A DNA stretch of 64,000 bases from Sycon ciliatum (taxonomy: Eukaryota > Porifera > Calcarea > Leucosolenida > Sycettidae): NCBI RefSeq assembly GCF_964019385.1, contig NC_088654.1, positions 16,807,518-16,871,517 of the forward strand, in the 5' to 3' direction. The notes under the pieces are model-generated. The model searched no databases and was not told the DNA's origin. It saw nothing but the letters and a program-made list of their open reading frames with translations. Below are positions 1-9,616 of the stretch, one piece after another (within the stretch, counting starts at the first letter, position 1; the number at the start of each line of letters is the position of its first letter). The position numbers and the translations under genes were made by a program.

Positions 1-1427
1 TCTCTTCGCGGCGCGGCGCCTGTCATTTATCGTCTAGTCTTCAGGCGTGCCTTTAGTTTCGTCGCAGTTGCCCCTCGCATCGTTGTTCCTCCTCGACTGT
101 TGTGCGCGCTATTTTGCCCAGCGCCGTGGCCCGCCCGGGCCTCAGTCCCATTGCTACCATCCTCTACCGTTCTGTATTACCGTCTCCAGTCACTAACCGG
201 TCTCTATCGCTATCTCATCCATCCTCTTCCCCCTTAGGACTATTTTCCAATTTCAATCGATTATTTCAATCTAGATCCTATAGTTTTCCTACCCGCCATG
301 TCTCGTCCTGCTCCTATTTTCGCCCGGACATTAATTCCGCCGGTATTTGCCGGACAAGGTTCTGCAGTATTTTCTCCACACGGAAGCGTTCACGCACCCG
401 ATTTCCCGTCCTATCTATTTTTTCCCCTTCCTCCACGCGGACGCCCACGGGGAACTTCTACCTGAAGATGTTATCTTTCAATGGCCTGCACCTCTAACCC
501 TGTCCCCTGCCTACTGACGCTAAAGTCGGTGTCCCCCCCCCCCCCCATGGCTATTTTCGCCCGTTCTTTCTTTTTGGCCCCAGCTTGCCTATTGCCCACT
601 GGTTGCCATCTTTGTATCCCCGTAGGCCAAGCAGTTATCATGTTTCTGTGCTGGTGTATATTATTCCCTGGCCTACTATCACCAGGCTCCCTGCAGTGTC
701 CCGTTTTAGGTTTTTTCTTCTTCTTGTTTCTGGATATTTAGTTTCCCTACTCTCTGTCTCGGCAGCGTGCGCTTCTCTTCCTACTCCGATCGGTGTACTG
801 TTCGGGGTAGGCAATGTTTGTGCGTGATGATTATTCTTTGGCTTTCTTTCTGCGTGTCAGCTGTGCTGGCATTGTCATTCCAGCACTGTGATGTTTCTTG
901 ACAGTCGTGTTGCAGTGATCTTCACATCGATTAGTAATTTTCGTTCGGTTTGGCCGTATTGTATTCTCTGTAGGCTAGCTGCTGGCCTTCCCATGTGTAT
1001 ATTTTCTCTGGAGCATTCCTTGCCCAGAACTGCAGGAGCTTGGGATGACAGTTGGGATGATCTGTGATTGCGTATCTGCTCGGGTAACGCATCGCAGTTA
1101 TCACACCGAATACGGTACTGTTGTTCCGCTTTGTCTTGTCTGTGCGTGCGTGCGGGGAGTAGTACCTGTGTATGGCTGTGTGTGTGTATGTGTGGTGTGT
1201 GTGCGTGTGTGTGTGCCGCCGTCCATCTGTGTGGACATCCGATGGCGACAGTGACATACTGCGTGTCCACTTTCTTCCCGTGGAACTCCATCACCACATC
1301 AGCACTCTCAGGATGATAGTGAAAAATTGCCTCGGAAAAACGGTGAAACACACACGCACGCACGCACAAACCACACACACACACGTACGTGCACGTGCAG
1401 AGCGAACGGGACGCAGTAGGGTGTAAT
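1..1427. other. Unassigned sequence, no gene supported
   Basis: The first 0.85 kb is pyrimidine-rich on the plus strand, and its open frames have Ser/Pro/Leu-rich translations with no recognisable domain. A TG/GT-rich stretch lies near 1,141-1,215 and a CA-rich stretch near 1,350-1,400. No splice structure or repeat copy elsewhere in the window was recognised. Confidence 0.4.
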
Positions 1428-1488
1428 CAAGAGTGCATAACCATAGGTTGCCTGATGATCGTAGTAATACGTGAAACTCAGTTGTAAC

Positions 1489-1526
1489 CAGGGAGTCGTA
1501 AAACACCGGTATTTTACGACTCCCTG
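1489..1526. mobile_element. Foldback mini-element B (CAGGGAGT type), 38 bp
   Basis: Nearly perfect hairpin: CAGGGAGTCGTAAAA pairs with TTTTACGACTCCCTG around a CCGG centre. It is flanked by GTTGTAAC on both sides (1,481-1,488 and 1,527-1,534), an exact 8-bp duplication. The element is essentially only its two terminal repeats. Confidence 0.8.
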
Positions 1527-1575
1527 GTTGTAACAAAGCTTCCAAACTCTCTCTTGTGTAACCATTGGTTATGTA

Positions 1576-1613
1576 CAGGGAGTCGTAAAATACCGGTATT
1601 TTACGACTCCCTG
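1576..1613. mobile_element. Foldback mini-element C (CAGGGAGT type), 38 bp
   Basis: Perfect hairpin one base different from the copy at 1,489, flanked by exact 8-bp duplications GTTATGTA (1,568-1,575 and 1,614-1,621). The target lies inside the right terminal repeat of the enclosing element 1,428-1,626, so this insertion is the younger of the two. Confidence 0.8.
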
Positions 1614-1928
1614 GTTATGTACTCTTGGTGTAATGTACTGTTAGGTCACTCAACATCATGGCAACACAGTCCTCACTGTGACTCCAAAAAGTGCTCAGAT
1701 CATACCAGCTGGATTTGCTGGGGACGATTTTCACAGCTCAGTTGTTTTTCACAAGGAACAGAACATACTTGCCAATTTTCTGTTTTAGGTAAACAGTTTC
1801 CTTGACACCGATGAGGTTTTTCCTTGATCTTATAGTCATCATGTTCGCAAATCAGTCTGCAGCATGTGCGGCGAAACGTATCGGTACTTGTCCAAGCGCT
1901 AGCCTCAAGCGTTCTTGCTCGCTAGCAC

Positions 1929-2110
1929 CAAGAGTACATAAACCAAAAATGTACCAAGAGTACATGAACCAGGAGTGTTCTCTTGCTGATACCAAGAGTA
2001 CATAAACCAAAAGTGTACTCTTGCTAATACCAAGAGTACATAAACACTGTTTATGCACTCTTGCTAATACCAATAGCAAGAGGGTTATGTACTCTTGCTA
2101 TTAGTACGGT
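1929..2110. mobile_element. Chain of CAAGAG mini-elements sharing target duplications
   Basis: Head-to-tail chain of 25-32-bp hairpins starting CAAGAGTACATAAAC. The two clearest are 1,993-2,022, between GCTGATAC and GCTAATAC (7/8), and 2,031-2,062, between two exact GCTAATAC copies (2,023-2,030 and 2,063-2,070). Degenerate members lie at 1,929-1,984 and 2,071-2,105. Successive elements share the intervening 8-mer, so they inserted at each other's target duplications or amplified as a unit. Confidence 0.7.
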
Positions 2111-2359
2111 AATTGAGCTAGAGCTTCGTTGGGAACTTGGGGTCCAGCGTTGCGAGTGTTAAAACTTTTTTTAACACTGAAAGACATCAAAGAAGAGGTA
2201 CTGCCAGACGAACACTTTTCTGCTCCCCTCAGCTCACCACCACCGCGTACCGGGCACCGTTGAACCCCCACCACCACCGGTCACCATGATCACCACCACC
2301 GCTCATCATGGTCACGTCGTGAGTCAAGTAAGTATCGCGGCGCATAAGGGGCCGTCCGG

Positions 2360-2639
2360 GGTTACCGATTGTTTTTACAAAATGAAAACGTTTGTCTCTT
2401 TCCCTCAAACCAGTTAAAATGAAAAGTTTTAGTATTTTTCAGCCCCACCCACCCACCCATCTTTTCTGCAGGTAAAACGAATTCCAATAAAATATTGATG
2501 TCAATTTTCGACACCCAGAAGTAACTGGACATTCTCCATCTGCATTCAATAATTATTTTCAAAACGAAACTCCATCAAACCCACCCACCGGTGCACCCCC
2601 AAACGAAAACATTTCGTTTTGAAAATATGATTGGTAACC
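2360..2639. mobile_element. MITE with GGTTACC termini
   Basis: About 280 bp with imperfect terminal inverted repeats of about 35 bp starting GGTTACC. The left copy continues into AT-rich ACAAAATGAAAACG, and the right copy is its inverse at 2,600-2,639. No clear target duplication was seen. No ORF. Confidence 0.5.
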
Positions 2640-3333
2640 TACATGTAACTAATTAGTTGTTTGCGCCTTGCACAACATTTCTCAGCCCAGTTTTCGCAGG
2701 CTGCGCTGCACTACGGCGGTGTCACGACTGTTAGCGGACAACCTGTTGGACGAACGACAGTTCGTCGAAACCTGTTCGACGACAACCCCGTTCGCCGGCA
2801 GCCTTTTTCGCCGTCTGACATTTTGGCCGACAACCTTGTTCTTTTCGTCGACTCCCTCCTTGCGGCGCTGCCGCCGGCAGCGCGACTTGAGTGACTCGAT
2901 CGCATTTTCAGTGAGCTGTGGCTTTCCTCTTCAGCTTTCAATGCAGGACCTTCTTCGGAGTCAGTCCCGTTCTGACTTCAGCATAGCCTTGGCGGAAGTA
3001 ACATACTAAGTAGTTGGCCTTGGAAACCATGCAAACTGTAGACTATGAGTATGAGTTTAGTTGGTCTGTTTCACAACATGAAGTGCTCGCTTTGACGACG
3101 CCCTGATTATGTGGTCACGTGAGCAGTTGTTGAGAGATTTCAGGTGATGGATGCTGCCAACCTGGTCGCTACTCACAGTCTGTACTGGGTTACTCTTGGC
3201 GGCCGCAGAGGCAGCACAAGTATTCTTCACCGACTCATCATTGAGAACTGTTACTTGTGTTGCCCCAGTGTTTCTACAACTGTTTAGAACTGCACAACAC
3301 TGTGCAACTGTTGTTATTGTTGTAGGATACTAC
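2640..3333. other. Unassigned; degenerate GTTCG/CGACAACC repeats
   Basis: Positions 2,720-2,850 contain loosely repeated short motifs of the type gttcg...cgacaacc. Open frames across it have no domain character. Nothing else was recognised. Confidence 0.3.
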
Positions 3334-3360
3334 CAAGAGTACGGGGGGTTATGTACTCTT
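3334..3360. mobile_element. Foldback mini-element (CAAGAG type), 27 bp
   Basis: CAAGAGTAC and GTACTCTT arms around a short G-rich centre. The left flank is GATACTAC (3,326-3,333). The right flank is interrupted by the 250-bp element at 3,366-3,615, but removing that element and one copy of its duplication leaves an exact GATACTAC on the right. The two insertions are therefore ordered in time. Confidence 0.7.
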
Positions 3361-3365
3361 GATAC

Positions 3366-3615
3366 CAGGGAGTAATACAATATACAGAAGCCTTGCTTGG
3401 TAGTTTAACATGTTTTTCGATTTTGACAGCATGTTACAAGGCGAGGACGCGTAGTGCTCCTGACTACAACCATAACCCGGTTGGCAGAGTCCCGGTCTTG
3501 CCAAGACCGGGACTCTGCCAACCGGGTTATGGTTGTAGTCAGGAGCACTACGCGTCCTCGCCTTGTAACATGCTGTCAAAATCGAAATACAATAATATTA
3601 TTGTACTACTCTCTG
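3366..3615. mobile_element. 250-bp foldback element (CAGGGAGT type) carrying a perfect palindrome
   Basis: Termini CAGGGAGTAATACAAT and ATTGTACTACTCTCTG are inverted copies. Both flanks are CTTGATAC (3,358-3,365 and 3,616-3,623), an exact 8-bp duplication. The interior 3,415-3,587 is a palindrome with two 86-bp arms and a 1-bp centre at 3,501. A diverged single copy of the arm lies near 29,620-29,710. It interrupts the target duplication of the neighbouring 27-bp element. Confidence 0.75.
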
Positions 3616-3694
3616 CTTGATACTACCGGTAATGATATGTTGGCGTTTCGGCGGCCCCACACTGCCACAGGCACGGCTCGGTCGACGTTAGAGC

Positions 3695-3731
3695 CAGAGA
3701 GTAGTACAATACCATATTGTACTACTCCCTG
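3695..3731. mobile_element. Foldback mini-element (CAGAGAGT type), 37 bp
   Basis: Arms CAGAGAGTAGTACAATA and TATTGTACTACTCCCTG. Flanks GTTAGAGC (3,687-3,694) and GTTAAAAC (3,732-3,739) agree at 6 of 8 positions, fitting an older insertion. Confidence 0.6.
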
Positions 3732-3881
3732 GTTAAAACCTCAGTGAAACTGAATGACCACGGACCGGTGTTCGTTGACAAAGGTCGGACCAGCCACCAA
3801 TTAAAAAGTTTCTCTTCTTCATATTTCCTGCTATGAACGGATACCGCCAACCATGCATCGACTAGGCGCCAGGCGCGAACT

Positions 3882-4070
3882 GATGGTGGTGGTGGTGAGA
3901 AGGAGAGCTCTGTGCCAGAACTCTGCAGCCTAGAGAGCGTGTGTGGGCAGGCGTGTATTTACCGCCATATTGCCAGGTGTGTCTTTACCACCATTTTATC
4001 AACCATATTAGTACAGCTGCAGTGGTGTCTTCAACTGTTACTTCATTCTATGAAGGCACTGGAGACGCAA
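3882..4070 (+). repeat. Interspersed repeat with GGT-rich 5' end, copy 1
   Basis: A short GGT run leads into a segment beginning gagaaggagagctctgtgcc. The same arrangement recurs at 52,900-53,300 with a longer GGT tract, so this is a dispersed repeat rather than a gene. From there to 4,624 no further feature was recognised. Confidence 0.6.
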
Positions 4071-4624
4071 GACCGACCGGAATGCAAAGGACGACGTGCT
4101 ACAGCCGCCTTGCGCCACGGTCGAACGTGCTCTCTACTCGAACTTCGAAGCCAACCCCAAACAGGAGAAGAGACGGACAGAGAACGCTCAACACCAGGAT
4201 TCTACTCATCGCCTACCTCAAGCAGTCATATGCTAGCATTGTCGTATCCGCCACTTCTCCGCTGCTGCCGGGCCGCAAGTAATAGTTGGCGGGCGTCCAC
4301 TAGCGCACTGAATGACTATGTTAGGTGGTTCATCTCCCAAGTCAGGCGTCCTCGAGTCGCCTGTGTCGGTGTGAGCGGAGAACGCTATCGGCACGCCAGC
4401 CGACAGTGGACGGACGAGTCCGTCGCATCAAGACTAGCTATACTCAGCCTATAGTATAGGATACGAGACCGACAACTGAAGCGACTCGATGAGACCGAGG
4501 AACACATTGCATCTCTAGAAGACGGTGAGTTCCGAGCGGTTCTTGTGATGCGCTTCATGTGGCTTGTGGGGAGCCGGTTTGGAAAGTCAAAACAAAGACT
4601 TGAAACCAGGCTAATCGTGATGTA

Positions 4625-4818
4625 CCGTATTTTCCGGAGTATAGTGCGCACTTTAGATGACATTGTGTTATTTTAGGCCCTAAATCGCAGGTGCGCACTG
4701 TGCTCCGAATATGAAATGCATGTACAGTGTACTTCGATGAAGATTGAAGTGCGCACCCCCGATGAAGATTGGGGGTGCGCGTTATACAAAGGTGCGCACT
4801 ATACTCCGGAAAATGCGG
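4625..4818. mobile_element. Tc1/mariner-like MITE, TA target
   Basis: Terminal inverted repeats of about 27 bp, one mismatch, starting CCGTATTTTCCGGAGTATAG and ending in GTGCGCAC, flanked by TA on both sides (4,623-4,624 and 4,819-4,820). Internal short direct repeats of gatgaagattg type. 194 bp, non-coding. The TA duplication points to Tc1/mariner-type mobilisation. Confidence 0.7.
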
Positions 4819-4907
4819 TATGTATTGGCACATTTAGGGTACCCTGTAAGAAGGCCTTAGGCCTGTGGGGATTGCCCTATCAAAAATTTAATAATAATAA
4901 TAATATT

Positions 4908-5108
4908 AACTGGTTTGAGGGAAAGAGACAAACGGGAAAAGTCTGAAGAAAAAATTGACTGTCACCACCAGGACTCGAACCAGGGACCCTCGCTTGTAGC
5001 CAGCGATGCTCTAACCACTGAGCTATGGTGTAGTCGTCATCCCAGCAGAGGCCGTTCAACGTTTTCTTCAGACTTCGTAACTCACACTTCCTGTGAATCC
5101 ACACAGGC
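4908..5108 (-). repeat. tRNA-like SINE-type unit, diverged first copy
   Basis: Same module as the tandem array that follows, but with several substitutions and no 3' spacer. It is bracketed by ATA/TAA runs at 4,889-4,905 and 5,109-5,145. On the minus strand it contains tRNA-like A-box (TAGCTCAGTGGTTAGAGC) and B-box (GGTTCGAGTCC) promoter elements. Confidence 0.65.
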
Positions 5109-5141
<33 letters not shown>

Positions 5142-5146
5142 TTAAT

Positions 5147-8100
5147 TAACTGGTTTGAGGGAAAGAGACAAACGGGAAAAGTCTGAAGAAAAAATCGACT
5201 GTCACCACCAGGACTCGAACCAGGGACCCTCGCTTGTAGCCAGCGATGCTCTAACCACTGAGCTATGGTGTAGTCGTCATCCCAGCAGAGACTGTTCAAC
5301 GTTTTCTTCAGACTTCGTAACTCACACTTCCTGTGAATCCACACAGGCGGGTGGGACGCAGCCCTCACTGTAACCCACACACTTCACGTACAAACTAGCA
5401 CGCGGGGAGCCCCAAGTCATAAAATATTAACTGGTTTGAGGGAAAGAGACAAACGGGAAAAGTCTGAAGAAAAAATCGACTGTCACCACCAGGACTCGAA
5501 CCAGGGACCCTCGCTTGTAGCCAGCGATGCTCTAACCACTGAGCTATGGTGTAGTCGTCATCCCAGCAGAGACTGTTCAACGTTTTCTTCAGACTTCGTA
5601 ACTCACACTTCCTGTGAATCCACACAGGCGGGTGGGACGCAGCCCTCACTGTAACCCACACACTTCACGTACAAACTAGCACGCGGGGAGCCCCAAGTCA
5701 TAAAATATTAACTGGTTTGAGGGAAAGAGACAAACGGGAAAAGTCTGAAGAAAAAATCGACTGTCACCACCAGGACTCGAACCAGGGACCCTCGCTTGTA
5801 GCCAGCGATGCTCTAACCACTGAGCTATGGTGTAGTCGTCATCCCAGCAGAGACTGTTCAACGTTTTCTTCAGACTTCGTAACTCACACTTCCTGTGAAT
5901 CCACACAGGCGGGTGGGACGCAGCCCTCACTGTAACCCACACACTTCACGTACAAACTAGCACGCGGGGAGCCCCAAGTCATAAAATATTAACTGGTTTG
6001 AGGGAAAGAGACAAACGGGAAAAGTCTGAAGAAAAAATCGACTGTCACCACCAGGACTCGAACCAGGGACCCTCGCTTGTAGCCAGCGATGCTCTAACCA
6101 CTGAGCTATGGTGTAGTCGTCATCCCAGCAGAGACTGTTCAACGTTTTCTTCAGACTTCGTAACTCACACTTCCTGTGAATCCACACAGGCGGGTGGGAC
6201 GCAGCCCTCACTGTAACCCACACACTTCACGTACAAACTAGCACGCGGGGAGCCCCAAGTCATAAAATATTAACTGGTTTGAGGGAAAGAGACAAACGGG
6301 AAAAGTCTGAAGAAAAAATCGACTGTCACCACCAGGACTCGAACCAGGGACCCTCGCTTGTAGCCAGCGATGCTCTAACCACTGAGCTATGGTGTAGTCG
6401 TCATCCCAGCAGAGACTGTTCAACGTTTTCTTCAGACTTCGTAACTCACACTTCCTGTGAATCCACACAGGCGGGTGGGACGCAGCCCTCACTGTAACCC
6501 ACACACTTCACGTACAAACTAGCACGCGGGGAGCCCCAAGTCATAAAATATTAACTGGTTTGAGGGAAAGAGACAAACGGGAAAAGTCTGAAGAAAAAAT
6601 CGACTGTCACCACCAGGACTCGAACCAGGGACCCTCGCTTGTAGCCAGCGATGCTCTAACCACTGAGCTATGGTGTAGTCGTCATCCCAGCAGAGACTGT
6701 TCAACGTTTTCTTCAGACTTCGTAACTCACACTTCCTGTGAATCCACACAGGCGGGTGGGACGCAGCCCTCACTGTAACCCACTCACTTCACGTACAAAC
6801 TAGCACGCGGGGAGCCCCAAGTCATAAAATATTAACTGGTTTGAGGGAAAGAGACAAACGGGAAAAGTCTGAAGAAAAAATCGACTGTCACCACCAGGAC
6901 TCGAACCAGGGACCCTCGCTTGTAGCCAGCGATGCTCTAACCACTGAGCTATGGTGTAGTCGTCATCCCAGCAGAGACTGTTCAACGTTTTCTTCAGACT
7001 TCGTAACTCACACTTCCTGTGAATCCACACAGGCGGGTGGGACGCAGCCCTCACTGTAACCCACACACTTCACGTACAAACTAGCACGCGGGGAGCCCCA
7101 AGTCATAAAATATTAACTGGTTTGAGGGAAAGAGACAAACGGGAAAAGTCTGAAGAAAAAATCGACTGTCACCACCAGGACTCGAACCAGGGACCCTCGC
7201 TTGTAGCCAGCGATGCTCTAACCACTGAGCTATGGTGTAGTCGTCATCCCAGCAGAGACTGTTCAACGTTTTCTTCAGACTTCGTAACTCACACTTCCTG
7301 TGAATCCACACAGGCGGGTGGGACGCAGCCCTCACTGTAACCCACACACTTCACGTACAAACTAGCACGCGGGGAGCCCCAAGTCATAAAATATTAACTG
7401 GTTTGAGGGAAAGAGACAAACGGGAAAAGTCTGAAGAAAAAATCGACTGTCACCACCAGGACTCGAACCAGGGACCCTCGCTTGTAGCCAGCGATGCTCT
7501 AACCACTGAGCTATGGTGTAGTCGTCATCCCAGCAGAGACTGTTCAACGTTTTCTTCAGACTTCGTAACTCACACTTCCTGTGAATCCACACAGGCGGGT
7601 GGGACGCAGCCCTCACTGTAACCCACACACTTCACGTACAAACTAGCACGCGGGGAGCCCCAAGTCATAAAATATTAACTGGTTTGAGGGAAAGAGACAA
7701 ACGGGAAAAGTCTGAAGAAAAATCGACTGTCACCACCAGGACTCGAACCAGGGACCCTCGCTTGTAGCCAGCGATGCTCTAACCACTGAGCTATGGTGTA
7801 GTCGTCATCCCAGCAGAGACTGTTCAACGTTTTCTTCAGACTTCGTAACTCACACTTCCTGTGAATCCACACAGGCGGGTGGGACGCAGCCCTCACTGTA
7901 ACCCACACACTTCACGTACAAACTAGCACGCGGGGAGCCCCAAGTCATAAAATATTAACTGGTTTGAGGGAAAGAGACAAACGGGAAAAGTCTGAAGAAA
8001 AAATCGACTGTCACCACCAGGACTCGAACCAGGGACCCTCGCTTGTAGCCAGCGATGCTCTAACCACTGAGCTATGGTGTAGTCGTCATCCCAGCAGAGA

Positions 8101-8178
8101 CTGTTCAACGTTTTCTTCAGACTTCGTAACTCACACTTCCTGTGAATCCACACAGGCGGGTGGGACGCAGCCCTCACT
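5147..8178 (-). repeat. Tandem array of eleven 281-bp units with a tRNA-like core
   Basis: Units begin TAACTGG at 5,147, 5,428, 5,709, 5,990, 6,271, 6,552, 6,833, 7,114, 7,395, 7,676 and 7,956; the last lacks the 3' spacer. Only a few substitutions and one 1-bp deletion separate them. Each carries a 72-nt tRNA-like sequence on the minus strand (first unit 5,201-5,272). The core is bracketed by a 14-bp inverted repeat, AAGTCTGAAGAAAA / TTTTCTTCAGACTT. The array is flanked by ATA/TAA runs. Such homogeneity implies recent amplification, or an assembly effect. Confidence 0.85.
5201..5272 (-). tRNA. tRNA-like sequence (pseudo-tRNA), one per array unit
   Basis: Cloverleaf-like: D arm GCTC/GAGC, 5-bp anticodon stem TCGCT/AGCGA with loop GGCTACA (apparent anticodon CUA), T arm CCTGG-TTCGAGT-CCTGG with a T-T mismatch, and an acceptor stem with 5 of 7 pairs. 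The universal U33 is replaced by G and the acceptor end is mismatched, so this is a tRNA-derived SINE head rather than a working tRNA. Intact A and B boxes could still recruit RNA polymerase III. It recurs in every unit of the array. Confidence 0.5.
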
Positions 8179-8214
8179 GATAATAATAATAATAATAATT
8201 TATGTCATGTACTT

Positions 8215-8653
8215 CGAAGTAGACCTACCCCACGTGGGAAAGAATACGAATATCCAGCAGAACATTTAGGAATTAGAAAAAGTGTATAACAATTATTATA
8301 ATAAATCAAACGGAAGTTTCCTTGCATTTTTGTTGACCTCCAGAACTGGTAAGAGTACATGTAACTCAATCTTTGCAGGGAAAGGCGACCAAAAATCAGT
8401 AAAAATGAAGGCTATCCATTAGTTTGTCGGAGTTGATGCAATAAAAGTCTGAGGAAAACCTTGTCTCTGTAGTAGTCAACTTTCTCAACAGACACACTGC
8501 ATGCTGTGAGCATGGTGGCTCAGCAATGGCGATGTATGTTCAAGTAATCAGGGCTCACGGTTGGGATGCCAAATCTCGATTACGTCGGAGGACATCTTGG
8601 ATTTTGGTACGTCCCCGAGTGGCACATGCGGCTGCTGCGTGTGTACTTCGGAT
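8215..8653. other. Unassigned AT-rich sequence
   Basis: Follows the (TAA)n run that ends the tandem array. No ORF of substance, no terminal repeats and no copy elsewhere recognised. Confidence 0.3.
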
Positions 8654-8689
8654 TAGGGAGTACTAAAACTCGTTTTTTAGTACTCCCTG
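8654..8689. mobile_element. Foldback mini-element (TAGGGAGT type), 36 bp, degraded target
   Basis: Arms AGGGAGTACTAAAA and TTTTTAGTACTCCCT match the mini-element family. Flanking 8-mers CTTCGGAT and CTTCAAAG share only the first four bases plus one, so this copy looks old. Confidence 0.5.
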
Positions 8690-9616
8690 CTTCAAAGCGA
8701 CGATACACTTGATTTCTGCAACAGCTAGCCGTGACTCCAAGCAGCTATGCTTGTGACACACAACCACGAAGCTCTGCACCTCTTGCTTCGACAACTCGTT
8801 GGAAATGCAGGGAAGGAAGAGGACAAACCTCAGTTTTAAATGCGCTATTGAATTCAATTGTTATCTGGTAAAGCTTTAGTGGATCTGCACCGGCCAGAGG
8901 AGGGAGAACGGGTGAAAGCAGAGAGTTGTTGACTATATATTTGCCTACCTCCAGGGTGAAAGACTAAGTCATCATGGGGCAGGGGCGGCTCCAGAGGGGG
9001 TTCGAATGAAACCCCCTGATTTTTCCGACCATAGTTCAGGTTGATGATGAATACAGTCTTAGTCTTACTCTTAGATCCATGCTGCTGAAGGTGACAATTA
9101 CTCCTCTGGTTAGAACAATAACTTGGCGACATGTCACGTGCATACAGTGTTAGGTCTAGCCATGAATGATACCCAATAGCATAAATCGTCATTGTGTACT
9201 GTTGCCGACTGGCCCTTTGCATTTCCCGCTGTCATGCTTGCGGTCCGTTGTTTCATACATAGCTAGCTAGCTGGCTTTCCAAGCTGCGTCGCGTTATCAT
9301 GGTTATGTTCTGCTGTACGTGCAGTCTGCGCTGCGTACCGTGCGGGTACGATTTAGTTCCGGTTTAGGTCAAGTGAAGTACTACTACTACTAGTAGTTCC
9401 GAGATCATGGCTTTTTGTTAGTTCTCTTTTTTCCTTGTAGTGACAAATGTAAGCTAAATAAAACGTCTTGGTTGTGTGGCCGCTTGGGTTGGGTCACAGG
9501 GGCTTTGCCATCATTCCACTACAAGGTGTGTCCACTAACCCATTCCCATGCGAAGTGTGCGCCCCATTTTATGGCCCAGTTGGCCCAGGCCAGAGCAGTT
9601 CGCTAGCTATGCGGCT
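8690..9616. other. Unassigned sequence
   Basis: Minus-strand frames at 8,854-9,222 show no family features. Nothing else was recognised before the PLE tail begins at about 9,617. Confidence 0.3.

Larger units (their letters stand above)
1428..1626. mobile_element. Foldback mini-element A (CAAGAG type), host of two nested elements
   Basis: The left end CAAGAGTGCATAACC and right end GGTTATGTACTCTT are inverted copies. The element is flanked on both sides by GGTGTAAT (1,420-1,427 and 1,627-1,634), a perfect 8-bp target-site duplication. Two shorter hairpin elements (1,489-1,526 and 1,576-1,613) lie inside it, the second within its right terminal repeat. The 8-bp duplication and CA terminus suggest hAT mobilisation. 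No coding sequence is present. Confidence 0.75.

Noticed and set aside
102-497. 131-residue frame near the window start
   Set aside because: Ser/Arg-rich, biased by C/T-rich DNA, no motif and no splice support.
5147-8178. CRISPR-like repeat spacing
   Set aside because: The whole 281-bp unit is repeated without unique spacers; the sequence is animal. The 18-bp repeats at 22,848 likewise have no spacers.
4915-8269. Repeated 72- and 88-residue frames
   Set aside because: Shadows of the 281-bp repeat unit, which is tRNA-derived and non-coding.
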